A DNA stretch of 64,000 bases from Streptomyces sp. NBC_01210 (GCF_036010325.1 NZ_CP108549.1:4278001-4342000), one strand, 5' to 3'. Shown: positions 33,854-42,255, numbered from the stretch's first letter. The notes: generated by a model from the letters alone, not told the origin. Program-made: numbers and translations.

Positions 33854-34589
33854 CGTTGGCCCTCCTCCGGGCGAGTACAGCCTCGGCCAGTACGAGATCG
33901 AGGGGCCGGGTCACCTTGAACGCCTCTTCATGGCCAGGTACGACCACGACGGGCGTGCCGAGCTGCTCGACCATGCCGGCGTCGTCGGTCGCGCCCTCGC
34001 CGTTGACGGCGACCGTCTCGTGCGCGCGGACCAGCGTGTCGCGGTCGAAGCCCTGCGGGGTCTGCACAGCGCGCAGCCGCGCCCGCTCGAGGGTCGCGAC
34101 GACCGGTTCGGGCCGGCCCTTCTCCGTCGGCTCGACCTCTTTGACGGTGTCGGCGACAGGCAGTGCCGGTACGACGGCCGGCGCCCCGTCCCGTACCGCC
34201 TCGATGACCGCGTCGACGGTGTCGACGGGTACCAGCGGGCGGGCCGCGTCATGGACGAGGACGACGGTGATGTTGTCCGGAAGTGCGTCGAGGCCGAGGC
34301 GTACGGACTCCTGCCGGGTGTCGCCGCCGGCCACGACCAGGAAGTCGGTGCGTTCGGGCAGGGCGTGGTCGTCGAGGAGGTTCTTCACCTCGGGCGCGCC
34401 GTCGGGCGGGGCCACCACGACGACGAGCGAGACGGCCCGGGAGGCCGCCATGGCGCGTACGGCGTGGATCAGCATGGGCGTGCCGTTCAGCGCGCGGAGC
34501 GCCTTGGGGGCGCCGGGGCCGAGCCGTACGCCCCGGCCGGCCGCCGGGATCACCGCGGCGGTGCGGTACGGGCGCGATTCGTCTGACAT
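33843..34589 (-). CDS. ispD: 2-C-methyl-D-erythritol 4-phosphate cytidylyltransferase
   Basis: 248-residue CTP-dependent transferase before IspF in the MEP pathway. The glycine loop [52 protein letters not shown] and the C-terminal [19 protein letters not shown] are all characteristic. The ATG at 34589 follows GGAG at 8 nt. The CarD gene lies upstream on the same strand, separated by 351 bp of non-coding repeats. Confidence 0.96.
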   Translation of the reverse strand: MSDESRPYRTAAVIPAAGRGVRLGPGAPKALRALNGTPMLIHAVRAMAASRAVSLVVVVAPPDGAPEVKNLLDDHALPERTDFLVVAGGDTRQESVRLGLDALPDNITVVLVHDAARPLVPVDTVDAVIEAVRDGAPAVVPALPVADTVKEVEPTEKGRPEPVVATLERARLRAVQTPQGFDRDTLVRAHETVAVNGEGATDDAGMVEQLGTPVVVVPGHEEAFKVTRPLDLVLAEAVLARRRANDVF

Positions 34590-34753
34590 CGGTTGCACTC
34601 CGGCAGGTTTGTTTCCTTGGCCGACATGGGTATGGCCACAGCGTGCCGGGCGCGACGCCTTGACCGGACCCTTCCGTGACAACTGGTCTGCGCCAGCCGC
34701 CCGGGCCCGGCACGGCCAGTGGTACGGCGCAGACTGGTTCGGCGCACGTGCAC

Positions 34754-34850
34754 TGTGAGCACAGACACCTTTAATACAGGCACCGTTGAACACAGACACG
34801 TTGAACACAGACACAGTGAGCACAGCTGCACGGGGAGCACAGCTGTAGGT
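34754..34850. repeat. Imperfect ACACAG-rich repeat between carD and ispD
   Basis: Successive units GTGAGCACAGACAC, GTTGAACACAGACAC (twice), AGTGAGCACAGCTG and GGGAGCACAGCTG, at much lower GC than the surroundings. The rest of the 351-bp gap shows no coding signs. Confidence 0.8.
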
Positions 34851-34940
34851 GCCAGCGACGGACATGCCGCAGCGCCCGGCGACAGGACTGTTTTCACAGC
34901 ATGTCAGCGGGCACCGCGGCATCGTTGTGCGCGTTACGCG

Positions 34941-35423
34941 TCAGGACGCGAGGACCTCGTCGAGCAGAGCCTCGGCCTTGTCTTCGTTGGTGTTCTCCGC
35001 GAGGGCCAGCTCGCTCACCAGGATCTGGCGCGCCTTGGCGAGCATCCGCTTCTCACCTGCGGAAAGCCCACGCTCTCGCTCACGACGCCACAGGTCACGC
35101 ACCACTTCGGCGACCTTGATGACATCGCCGGAGGCGAGCTTCTCGAGATTTGCCTTGTAGCGACGGGACCAGTTCGTCGGCTCTTCGGCATACGGCGCGC
35201 GCAGCACCTCGAAGACCCGGTCGAGCCCGTCCTGACCGACCACATCGCGTACGCCGACGAACTCCGCATTGTCCGCTGGCACGCGAACCGTCAGGTCGCC
35301 CTGGGCGACCTTGAGCACCAAGTAGGTCTTGTCCACGCCTTTGATCTGGCGAGTTTCGATGGCCTCGATCAGCGCGGCCCCGTGATGGGGATAGACCACG
35401 GTGTCGCCAACCTTGAACGTCAT
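34941..35423 (-). CDS. carD: CarD-family RNA-polymerase-binding regulator
   Basis: A 160-residue global transcription factor that binds the RNA polymerase beta subunit and stabilises open complexes at rRNA and housekeeping promoters. The N-terminal Tudor-like RNAP-interaction domain is [23 protein letters not shown]. The C-terminal helical DNA-binding domain includes [31 protein letters not shown] and [24 protein letters not shown]. Length and sequence are those of actinobacterial CarD. The ATG at 35423 follows GGAAGGGG. Confidence 0.96.
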   Translation of the reverse strand: MTFKVGDTVVYPHHGAALIEAIETRQIKGVDKTYLVLKVAQGDLTVRVPADNAEFVGVRDVVGQDGLDRVFEVLRAPYAEEPTNWSRRYKANLEKLASGDVIKVAEVVRDLWRRERERGLSAGEKRMLAKARQILVSELALAENTNEDKAEALLDEVLAS

Positions 35424-36082
35424 GTGACAGGTACCCCTTCCGTGGCTATCCAGAGTAACACGAGAACGGCTTCTACTGAATGGCGTTTTCGCAGGTCAGG
35501 GCATATCTCGGGGCTTGACAACAGCAACACGAACGTGCTGCGGACGCCTTCCGGAGGGGGGTATTCGCAGGTCGGAGCGGCTGCGCGGGCGGACAGAAAC
35601 GCGCACGTTACACACAACAGAACACCCTCCCCGGAGGGGGAAACATCCCGTTTTGCCGGGTTCCAAGTGGTGAACTTCCCGTACTCCGTTCGGTGGCCGG
35701 TCACCCGTACGGACGGATGTGCTGTCGAATCGGGAATTGATCTACGTGGGGTATTCGGTAAGCAATGTGTGGTGGCCCGGAGAATTGATCACCCCGGTTA
35801 TGTGAACGGAGTACGAATCGACACGATCGGACTGCCTTCTCGGACCACGTTCTCGGACTGCGTTCTCGGACCGCCTCCCGAGCTGCCTCAGGACGCCTCT
35901 CGACCGCCTCTCCGGCGAAGGGGCGGGTCGGGTGCAGGGCGGGCAGGGCGGCTCGGTAACCTAAGCGCGAGCTGACACCCCTTTAGCCGATCTTCGAGCC
36001 GGCGCAACCGCCGGCTCAACTGCCGGTGCCGGCTCACCGCCCGTCCATAGCCAGTCCGTACGTCCTAGGAGATGCCGCCGCC
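35424..36082. promoter_or_regulatory. Long intergenic region between carD and a lipoprotein gene
   Basis: 659 bp, no supported gene. It is of lower GC (about 35450-35830), includes a CCTTCCGGAGGGGGGTATT segment and CCCTCCCCGGAGGGGGAAACA, plus a 13-bp triplication of TTCTCGGACNNCG at 35837-35875. It must hold divergent promoters for carD and the lipoprotein. I could not place -35/-10 boxes. Confidence 0.4.
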
Positions 36083-36781
36083 GTGAGCCGCAGCCTTCGA
36101 CGCGGCGCCCTCGCCGCAACTGCCATCGTGTTCTCGATCGCCGCGCTCTCCGCCTGCGGTGCGGGCACCGACGCGCAGACCCTCGCCGTCAAGCCGGACA
36201 ACGCCGCCACGACGGTCGACACGATCAAGATCCAGAACGTGACGGTGATCACCCAGCCGGATCCGAAAGCGGAGGGCCCCGCGGTCGTCAGCGCGACGGT
36301 CTTCAACAACGGCACCACGCAGCAGACCATCGACGCGATCACGCTGCCCGGCACGAGCGCCCAGGTGAAGCTCAGCCCGGCCAAGGGCTCCGGCCCGATC
36401 ACGGTGCCGGCCTACAGCTCGGTCATCTTCGGCGGCGCGGGTAACGCCTCCGCCGTGATCGAGAACGGCCGCGAGGCCGCCAAGGCCGGTAACGTGCAGG
36501 AGGTCGCCTTCCGCTTCAGCGAGACCGGCGACGTGAAGGTGCAGGCGTTCATCGTTCCGGCGAAGGGCTACTTCGAGGGCTTCGGCCCGAGCTCCCTGCC
36601 GAAGCCGCCGGAGAAGCCCGCGGAGAAGCCCTCCGGTGCCCCCTCCTCGACGCCGTCCGGCACTCCCTCGGGAGGAGCCACGGGCGCGGCGGGCGAGCCC
36701 GGCAACGGCCGGTCCGGCGAGCCCGGTACGCCGTCGGACTCCGCCTCGGCGTCGAACTCGTCGAACGAAGCCGGTCAGTGA
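36083..36781 (+). CDS. Secreted lipoprotein, DUF461-like
   Basis: 232 residues from GTG 36083, which follows AGGAG. Signal VSRSLRRGALAATAIVFSIAALSAC ends in the lipobox LSAC, so it is anchored to the membrane. The mature part has a beta-sandwich-like domain (IQNVTVITQPDPKAEGPAVVSATVFNNGTTQQTIDAITL...ISVPAYSSVIFGGAG) similar to copper-handling PCuAC/DUF461 proteins, but the Met/His copper ligands are not evident. A Pro/Ser/Gly-rich tail of about 60 residues follows (PEKPAEKPSGAPSSTPSGTP). It is followed by a very strong terminator shared with phoP. Confidence 0.75.
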   Translation: MSRSLRRGALAATAIVFSIAALSACGAGTDAQTLAVKPDNAATTVDTIKIQNVTVITQPDPKAEGPAVVSATVFNNGTTQQTIDAITLPGTSAQVKLSPAKGSGPITVPAYSSVIFGGAGNASAVIENGREAAKAGNVQEVAFRFSETGDVKVQAFIVPAKGYFEGFGPSSLPKPPEKPAEKPSGAPSSTPSGTPSGGATGAAGEPGNGRSGEPGTPSDSASASNSSNEAGQ

Positions 36782-36810
36782 CGACCACGCCGGCACAGCT
36801 GTAACAACGC

Positions 36811-36852
36811 GAGGGGCGCCCCGCCGGAAAGGATTCCGGCGGGGCGCCCCTC
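36811..36852. terminator. Bidirectional terminator between the lipoprotein gene and phoP
   Basis: GAGGGGCGCCCCGCCGGAA and its exact complement, 19-bp perfect stem with loop AGGA. It is placed between convergent genes and is the longest perfect stem seen in the window. Confidence 0.94.
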
Positions 36853-36869
36853 GTCGTACTACTGCCGGT

Positions 36870-37550
36870 TTACGGCTCGAACTTGTAGCCCAGGCCGCGC
36901 ACCGTCACCAGGTACCGGGGCGCACCGGGGTCCGGCTCGATCTTGGCGCGCAGGCGCTTGACGTGGACGTCGAGGGTCTTCGTGTCGCCCACGTAGTCCG
37001 CACCCCAGACGCGGTCGATCAGCTGCATACGGGTCAGTACCCGGCCCGCGTTGCGCAGCAGCATCTCCAGCAGGTCGAACTCCTTCAGCGGGAGATCCAC
37101 CTTGCCGCCCGAGACCGTGACGACGTGACGGTCCACGTCCATCCGGACCGGGCCGGCCTCCAGAGCTGCCGGGGTGACCTCCTCCGGCTCGCCGCGGCGG
37201 CGCAGGACCGCGCGGATGCGGGCGACCAGCTCCCGCGAGGAGAAGGGCTTGGTGACATAGTCGTCGGCTCCTATCTCCAGCCCGACGACCTTGTCGATCT
37301 CACTGTCCTTGGCGGTCACCATGATGACCGGGACGTTCGACCGGCCGCGCAGCTGGCGGCAGACCTCGGTGCCCGGCAGGCCGGGCAACATCAGGTCGAG
37401 GAGGACGAGGTCGGCGCCATTGCGCTCGAACTCGTCGAGCCCCTCGGGGCCCGTGGTCGCGATGGCGACCTCGAAGCCCTCCTTACGGAGCATGTAGGAC
37501 AGGGCGTCGCTGAATGATTCCTCATCCTCGACGACGAGCACTCGGGTCAC
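36870..37550 (-). CDS. phoP: Phosphate response regulator PhoP
   Basis: 226-residue OmpR/PhoB-family regulator. Receiver domain about 1-115 with acidic pocket VEDEE, phosphoacceptor Asp in LVLLDLMLPG, T/S in VTAKD, K in VTKPF. Winged-helix DNA-binding domain about 130-226 (LPLKEFDLLEMLLRNAGRVLTRMQLIDRVWG, KTLDVHVKRLRAKIEPDPGAPRYLVTVRGLGYKFEP). In Streptomyces it binds PHO boxes of direct repeats and controls phosphate scavenging and antibiotic onset. Its start overlaps the end of phoR by 4 bp (ATGA), so the two are translationally coupled. Confidence 0.97.
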   Translation of the reverse strand: MTRVLVVEDEESFSDALSYMLRKEGFEVAIATTGPEGLDEFERNGADLVLLDLMLPGLPGTEVCRQLRGRSNVPVIMVTAKDSEIDKVVGLEIGADDYVTKPFSSRELVARIRAVLRRRGEPEEVTPAALEAGPVRMDVDRHVVTVSGGKVDLPLKEFDLLEMLLRNAGRVLTRMQLIDRVWGADYVGDTKTLDVHVKRLRAKIEPDPGAPRYLVTVRGLGYKFEP

Positions 37551-38803
37551 GGAAGGACCTCCGGGGCAGGGATTTCGGCGTTCGGATCGGTGTCGTAAGG
37601 CCGGTCGTCGTCCTCGTCGACGCGATCCGGTCCGGTGGCTTGACGGTCCCGTACGGCGCCCGCTTCGGGCAGCCGCAGGGTGAAGGTGGAGCCCTGTCCC
37701 TCGGAGCTCCAGACCGTGACCTCCCCGCCGTGCGAGGCGGCCACATGCTTGACGATGGCCAGTCCCAGACCTGTACCTCCGGTGGCCCGGGAGCGGGCGG
37801 GGTCGACGCGGTAGAACCGCTCGAAGACCCGCTCGCGGTCCTTCTCGGAGATACCGATGCCCTGGTCGGTGACGGCTATCTCGATGAGATCCCCGCCGGG
37901 TGCGGCGACGCGGTGCGCGGATACACCGACGCGAGTGCGGGCCGGGGAGTAGTTGACCGCGTTCTCGACGAGATTGCCGAGTGCGGCGGCGAGCTGGCCG
38001 CGGTTGCCCCAGATATGCAGGTCTGCGGTACCGCCGGCGGCCATGGTGATCTGTTTGGTGGACGCCGGCTGCCGGGATCTGTCGATGGCCTCGGCGACCA
38101 GTTCGTCCACACGTACCGGCTCGGCGTCCTCCAGCGGGTTGTCGTTCTGCACCCGGGAGAGGTCGATGAGCTCCTGTACGAGGTTGGTGAGCCGGGTCGC
38201 CTCGATCTGCATCCGGCCGGCGAAGCGGGTGACCGCCTCGGGGTCGTCCGAGGCGTCCATGACCGCCTCGGAGAGCAGGGAGAGCGCACCGACCGGGGTC
38301 TTGAGCTCATGGCTGACGTTCGCGACGAAGTCGCGACGTACCGCTTCGATACGGCGGGCCTCGGTGAGATCCTCGACCAGGAGCAGGACGAGGCGGGAGC
38401 CGAGGGGAGCCACCCGGGCGGAGACAGCGAGGGCCTCGCCACGGCCGGTGCCGCGCCGGGGCAGGTCCAGTTCGACCTGGCGTATCTCGCCGTCGCGGCG
38501 GGTGTCGCGGGCCATGTGCAGCATCGGCTCGACGGCGAGCTTCCCACCGCGGACCAGACCGAGGGCGTACGCCGCGGAGCTGGCCTTGACGACGGAGTCG
38601 CTCTCGTCGAGGACGACCGCGGAGGAGCGGAGCACGGACAGGACAGTGTCGACGCCGGGCGGGAGCACGGCGTCAGTGTGCAGGGAGGTGCGGGTGGGTC
38701 TCCTCTGTTCGCGTTCGCTCCAGCGGAACGCCAGCATCGCGATGACACCGGTGCACAACCCGGCGATCGCTGCCGCTGCGGCGACCGCCGCGTTCACGTC
38801 CAT
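37547..38803 (-). CDS. phoR: Phosphate sensor kinase PhoR
   Basis: 418-residue histidine kinase partner of PhoP. One N-terminal transmembrane helix (VNAAVAAAAAIAGLCTGVIAMLAF), a PAS-like region, DHp His-box FVANVSHELKTPVGAL (about 160), and the ATPase boxes NLVENAVNYSP (N), VTDQGIGI (G1) and GGTGLGLAIVKHV (G2). A disordered acidic tail follows. There are no periplasmic loops, as expected for a sensor that reads the state of the Pst transporter. The ATG at 38803 is preceded by both GGAGG and TAACCT at 6 nt (38810-38815), consistent with a leaderless start. It is divergent from phoU over a PHO box. Confidence 0.96.
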   Translation of the reverse strand: MDVNAAVAAAAAIAGLCTGVIAMLAFRWSEREQRRPTRTSLHTDAVLPPGVDTVLSVLRSSAVVLDESDSVVKASSAAYALGLVRGGKLAVEPMLHMARDTRRDGEIRQVELDLPRRGTGRGEALAVSARVAPLGSRLVLLLVEDLTEARRIEAVRRDFVANVSHELKTPVGALSLLSEAVMDASDDPEAVTRFAGRMQIEATRLTNLVQELIDLSRVQNDNPLEDAEPVRVDELVAEAIDRSRQPASTKQITMAAGGTADLHIWGNRGQLAAALGNLVENAVNYSPARTRVGVSAHRVAAPGGDLIEIAVTDQGIGISEKDRERVFERFYRVDPARSRATGGTGLGLAIVKHVAASHGGEVTVWSSEGQGSTFTLRLPEAGAVRDRQATGPDRVDEDDDRPYDTDPNAEIPAPEVLP

Positions 38804-38876
38804 GCCTCCAGGTTATGCGTGGTGCCGGAGATGCTCCCAGCCAAACGGGTGGCACCTCGAACAGTCGTCGCCCAGA

Positions 38877-38909
38877 GTTCACCATGGGGATAGGGCCGGT
38901 TCACTTGCG
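38877..38909. promoter_or_regulatory. PHO box in the phoR-phoU intergenic region
   Basis: Three adjoining 11-nt direct repeats: GTTCACCATGG, GGATAGGGCCG, GTTCACTTGCG. Units 1 and 3 start with the conserved GTTCAC of the Streptomyces PhoP site and the centre is degenerate. It lies 73 bp from phoR and 92 bp from phoU, so PhoP can control both directions. Confidence 0.85.
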
Positions 38910-39001
38910 GTGGAGGAGCCGGACGCGTAACGGACAGAACGTGGGAGCGTGGGGGTCCGAGCCCCACCCGGACCCCGGTCGCACCAAGAGAGGGACAACC
39001 C

Positions 39002-39679
39002 ATGCGGGACGCGTACCACGAGGAACTGGACTCGATCGGCGAGGGCCTGGTCGAGATGGCCCGGCTGGTCGGGTCGGCGATCGGGCGCGCCACCACGGCC
39101 ATGCTCGACTCCGATCTCAAGCTCGCCGAGAGCGTGATCGCCGCAGACCAGAAGGTCGACGATCTGCAGCACGACCTGGAGGCACGGGCCATCGCCCTGC
39201 TGGCCCGGCAGCAGCCGGTCGCGACGGATCTGCGGATAGTGGTGACCTCACTGCGGATGAGCGCGGACCTGGAGCGCTCGGGCGACCTTGCCCAGCATGT
39301 GGCCAAGCTGGCCCGGCTCCGCTTCCCCGACACGGCGGTGCCGCACGACCTGCACGCCACCATCCTGGAGATGGGGCAGCTTGCGCAGCGGCTGATGGCC
39401 AAGGCGGCGGAGGTGATCATCACCAAGGACGTCGACCTGGCGCTGCAGCTGGAGACGGACGACGACGAGATGGACCTCCTGCACCGGACGCTCTTCCAGC
39501 ACCTGATGGACGACCGCTGGAAGCACGGCATCGAGACGGCGGTGGATGTGACGCTGCTCGGCCGCTATTACGAGCGCTTCGCGGACCACGCGGTGTCGGT
39601 GGCGAAGCGGGTCGTGTACCTGGTCACGGGCGAACACGCGGACGAGCTCCAGCCGCCGACGCAGGTCGAGGGCGTCTAG
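39002..39679 (+). CDS. phoU: Phosphate signalling protein PhoU
   Basis: 225-residue protein of two three-helix bundles that modulates PhoR/Pst signalling, usually keeping it off when phosphate is plentiful. The paired metal-binding segments E(x)xxD are present: LDSDLKLAESVIAADQKVDDLQHDLEARAIALLARQQP in the first half and LQLETDDDEMDLLHRTLFQHL in the second. ATG at 39002 follows GAGAGGG. mtpA lies 133 bp downstream on the same strand. Confidence 0.95.
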   Translation: MRDAYHEELDSIGEGLVEMARLVGSAIGRATTAMLDSDLKLAESVIAADQKVDDLQHDLEARAIALLARQQPVATDLRIVVTSLRMSADLERSGDLAQHVAKLARLRFPDTAVPHDLHATILEMGQLAQRLMAKAAEVIITKDVDLALQLETDDDEMDLLHRTLFQHLMDDRWKHGIETAVDVTLLGRYYERFADHAVSVAKRVVYLVTGEHADELQPPTQVEGV

Positions 39680-39812
39680 CGCCCTGCGCGCCGGGGGGCG
39701 CCCGCAGGAGCAGGGGGGCGGGGGCGTGCCTCCGCGCGCTGTTGATGCGCCCGTCGCAGCGGGCATGCAATGGGCAGAGGCGGACCATCTGGTACGCCAT
39801 GAGGAGGGACCC

Positions 39813-39962
39813 ATGGCCGAATCCCCCATGACCGACTCTCAGCAGGACACGCCTGTTGAAGTGGTGTTCCTGCCCGTCCTCGGTGCCTGCGGCTGCGGTC
39901 CGGGCTGTGGCTGCGGCTGCCAGTCGGGTGGGCCGTGCCAGTGCGGTGGCTGCTGCGGGTAG
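39813..39962 (+). CDS. mtpA: Metallothionein-like Cys-rich peptide MtpA
   Basis: A 49-residue peptide with nine Cys packed into the last 25 residues in CGCGPGCGCGC, CQCGG and CCG patterns, fitting a small metal- (Zn/Cu/Cd-) binding metallothionein. The first half (MAESPMTDSQQDTPVEVVFLPVLGA) is leader-like and acidic. It follows GAGGAGGG at the ATG. A gene of this name lies behind phoU in S. coelicolor (from memory), so it belongs to the phosphate-linked operon. An IS30-family element lies 59 bp after its stop, splitting the hairpin that would have terminated its transcript. Confidence 0.85.
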   Translation: MAESPMTDSQQDTPVEVVFLPVLGACGCGPGCGCGCQSGGPCQCGGCCG

Positions 39963-39990
39963 CCGATCCCCGGTACGTACGCGCGTACGC

Positions 39991-40007
39991 GAAAGGGCCC
40001 CGTCCAT
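39991..40007. terminator. Left arm of a terminator hairpin split by an insertion element
   Basis: GAAAGGGCCCCGTCCAT. It pairs with ATGGATGGGGCCCTTTC at 41344-41360 (17 bp, one G-T pair) on the far side of the IS element. Together they would form the stem of the mtpA terminator. Confidence 0.78.
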
Positions 40008-40021
40008 GGGCGAATTCGAGG

Positions 40022-41330
40022 GGTCGTTGCAACACTGCTGGTCAGCTGGCTAGGTCCAGTAGCTTAGCGAGGCGCTCGGCTGGGGTTTCCCAGCCGAGCG
40101 TTTTGCGTGGGCGGCTGTTGAGTTCGGCGGCCACCGTTTCCAGGTGGTCGGGGGTATGGGCGCTCAGGTCGGTGCCCTTGGGGAAGTACTGCCGCAGCAG
40201 GCCGTTCGTGTTCTCGTTCGACCCGCGCTGCCAGGGGCTGGCTGGGTCGCAGAAGTAGACCGGGATGTCGGTGGCGACGGTGAAGGCGCGGTGGGCTGCC
40301 ATCTCTGAGCCCTGGTCCCAGGTCAGGGACCGCCACAGATGCGGCGGGAGGGTCTGGACGGTAGTGGCGAGCGCGTTGCGGGTGGCGATGGCGCTGTGGC
40401 CGGTCGGCAGGTGCACGAGCATCACGTAGCGGGTGGACCGTTCGACCAGGGTGCCGATGGCCGAGCGTCCGTCCTTGCCGATGATGAGGTCGCCCTCCCA
40501 GTGGCCGGGGACGGCCCGGTCGGCGGCTTCGGCGGGGCGTTCGCTGATCAGGACCATGTCCTTGATGGCGCGGGAGATGCGCTTGTGGGCCTGGCGCTGC
40601 GGGCGCCGGCGGGCCCGGCCGGTGCGCAGGGAGCGGGCCAGTTCCCGGCGGAGTTCGCCGCGGCCCTGGACGTAGAGGGCCTGGTAGACGGTCTCGTGGG
40701 TCACGTGCATCTCCGGCCGGTCAGGGAAGCGTGCCCGCAGAGCCTGGCAGATCTGCTCAGGGCTCCACCGCATCGTGAGGTGGTCCTGGATGAAGTCCCG
40801 CAGTTCGGGGTTCTGGCCGATCTTGCCGGTCTTGGGGCGGGGCCGGCGGGCGTCGGCCCGGGCCTGGGCGGTGTGCGGCCGGTAGTACCAGCCCCCTTTG
40901 GGCATGGTCCGCCGGTTGCGGCGTATCTCGCGGCTGATGGTGGACGGGCTGCGGCCCAGCTCGGCGGCGATCTGCCGGACGGACGCCTTCTCACGCAGCC
41001 GGTCGGCGATGTGAATGCGGTCGTGCTCCTGGAGATACCGCGACGGAGCAGGAGGCGGTCCCTCCGGCCCCGGCGGCCCGGGCGTCTGCCCGGGTTCCTG
41101 GTAGATCGGAGGGACCGCCTTGCGGCCCCTTTGGTGACCGTTACGCCACTTCTTGCCCGTACGGCGGTCGATGCCGACGATCCGGGCCGCTTCCCGGGTG
41201 CTGTAGCCCTGCTCCATGAGCTGGAAGTATGCGGCCCGCTCACGGAGCAACGGCTTGCGCCCCTGCGACTTCCTGTTCTTGCGAATCTCGAAGTCCATCG
41301 CACCCCTTGAACTGGGGTGTTGCAACGACC
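40022..41330 (-). mobile_element. IS30-family insertion sequence
   Basis: 1309 bp bounded by terminal inverted repeats GGTCGTTGCAACAC (40022-40035 and its complement 41317-41330). One transposase gene occupies the inside. The ends are conserved beyond the 14-bp core only loosely. I could not identify a target duplication confidently. The outer flanks are the two arms of one terminator hairpin, so the element landed in the loop. Confidence 0.9.
40042..41298 (-). CDS. IS30-family transposase
   Basis: 418 residues from ATG 41298. Two helix-turn-helix regions precede the catalytic core (GYSTREAARIVGIDRRTGKKW; EKASVRQIAAELGRSPSTISREIRRN). The DDE motif: first Asp in HWEGDLIIGK, second in LTWDQGSEMAAHRAF, Glu in QRGSNENTNGLLRQYFPKGTDL. 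The intact frame and residues suggest an active element. Length 418 is somewhat longer than typical IS30 transposases because of a Pro-rich linker (PGQTPGPPGPEGPPPAPSR). Confidence 0.94.
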   Translation of the reverse strand: MDFEIRKNRKSQGRKPLLRERAAYFQLMEQGYSTREAARIVGIDRRTGKKWRNGHQRGRKAVPPIYQEPGQTPGPPGPEGPPPAPSRYLQEHDRIHIADRLREKASVRQIAAELGRSPSTISREIRRNRRTMPKGGWYYRPHTAQARADARRPRPKTGKIGQNPELRDFIQDHLTMRWSPEQICQALRARFPDRPEMHVTHETVYQALYVQGRGELRRELARSLRTGRARRRPQRQAHKRISRAIKDMVLISERPAEAADRAVPGHWEGDLIIGKDGRSAIGTLVERSTRYVMLVHLPTGHSAIATRNALATTVQTLPPHLWRSLTWDQGSEMAAHRAFTVATDIPVYFCDPASPWQRGSNENTNGLLRQYFPKGTDLSAHTPDHLETVAAELNSRPRKTLGWETPAERLAKLLDLAS

Positions 41331-41343
41331 GCTAGAACTGAAG

Positions 41344-41360
41344 ATGGATGGGGCCCTTTC
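41344..41360. terminator. Right arm of the terminator hairpin split by the IS element
   Basis: ATGGATGGGGCCCTTTC, complementary to the arm at 39991-40007 with a single G-T wobble. It is now 14 bp beyond the right end of the element. Confidence 0.78.
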
Positions 41361-41434
41361 CGACGCGCTCCGTACTACTTGTTCTGTCCGGAGAGGGCTG
41401 ACCGGCCGGCACTCCGGGTGGCGGATGCCGCGCT

Positions 41435-41605
41435 TCAGTGCTTGAGGGTCTTCTTCGTCCTCTCCACAGCCAACTGGATCTTGCCCTTCACCTTCTCGTT
41501 GCGACCTGAGACCCGCATGTGCCTGTCGCCCATGACATGCCCAACGGTCTCTTTGAGCTGGCCCTTCATCCGCCTCGCCGTGGCCTTCGCCTCGACCTTG
41601 TTCAT
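41435..41605 (-). CDS. CsbD-like stress protein
   Basis: 56 residues: MNKVEAKATARRMKGQLKETVGHVMGD then a KVKGKIQLAVERTKK repeat of the motif, the two-part KG(K/Q)xKE pattern of the CsbD family, small sigma-B-type stress proteins. It is highly charged and helical. The ATG at 41603-41605 follows AGGAGGT with ideal spacing. It lies 32 bp behind the HdeD-like gene on the same strand and is probably co-expressed with it. Confidence 0.88.
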   Translation of the reverse strand: MNKVEAKATARRMKGQLKETVGHVMGDRHMRVSGRNEKVKGKIQLAVERTKKTLKH

Positions 41606-41637
41606 GGTCGTACCTCCTGTGACGAGCGATTGCCGAA

Positions 41638-42255
41638 CTACATCGTGGGCCGCTGCGCGGGCTCGGGCCGCTTCGCTGCGGACCGCAGCGCGAGCGCCAC
41701 CGCGACCTCGCCCAGGCTCATGAGGACCAGCCACAGCCCGAGCAGTCTGGCCAGCGCGGTAGCGGATTCCACCGGGAACGCGAGCACCACAATGCCGCCG
41801 ACGATCCCGAGGATGGCCACGGCGAACGCCAACCCCCGATGCGGCATATCGCGTCCGCTGCCGACGACGAAGGCCGCCAGCAGCCCCGACACCAGCCAGT
41901 AGGCACCGACCACGAGCGACAGCACCGCGGTGGTCTGCAGCGGGTGCCGCAGGCACAGCACACCGGCCAGGATGGCCACCACCGCGACCAACACCGCTGC
42001 GACCCTGCCGCCGCCCTCGCTGTCCCGCGAGAAGGCCGTCACGAAGCGGAACGCGCCCGAGATGAGCAGGTACAGGCCGATGATGACCGCCAGAACGTGC
42101 AAGGTCTCGTCCGGCCAGACGAGCACGATGATCCCCGCCGCCAGGGTCACCAGAGCGACACCGAGCAACCACGTCCATGCGCCGCCCACATCGGCCAGCA
42201 CGTCATTGGGGTCGGCCGACCCGTGAGTCGTCGCGGAATCGGATGGTGTGTTCAT
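41638..42255 (-). CDS. HdeD/DUF308-family membrane protein
   Basis: 205 residues with six hydrophobic segments in repeated pairs: WLLGVALVTLAAGIIVLVWP, VLAVIIGLYLLISGAFRFVTAF, VAAVLVAVVAILAGVLCLRHP, TTAVLSLVVGAYWLVSGLLAAFVV, LAFAVAILGIVGGIVVLAFP and LLGLWLVLMSLGEVAVALAL. The repeated P-x-x-(T/S) after every odd helix is the DUF308 signature. HdeD proteins are linked to acid and envelope stress. Together with the CsbD gene downstream it forms a small stress operon. An ATAACCC (GGGTTAT on the coding strand) at about 42360-42366 is reminiscent of a sigma-B-type -10, but no matching -35 was placed. Confidence 0.85.
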   Translation of the reverse strand: MNTPSDSATTHGSADPNDVLADVGGAWTWLLGVALVTLAAGIIVLVWPDETLHVLAVIIGLYLLISGAFRFVTAFSRDSEGGGRVAAVLVAVVAILAGVLCLRHPLQTTAVLSLVVGAYWLVSGLLAAFVVGSGRDMPHRGLAFAVAILGIVGGIVVLAFPVESATALARLLGLWLVLMSLGEVAVALALRSAAKRPEPAQRPTM

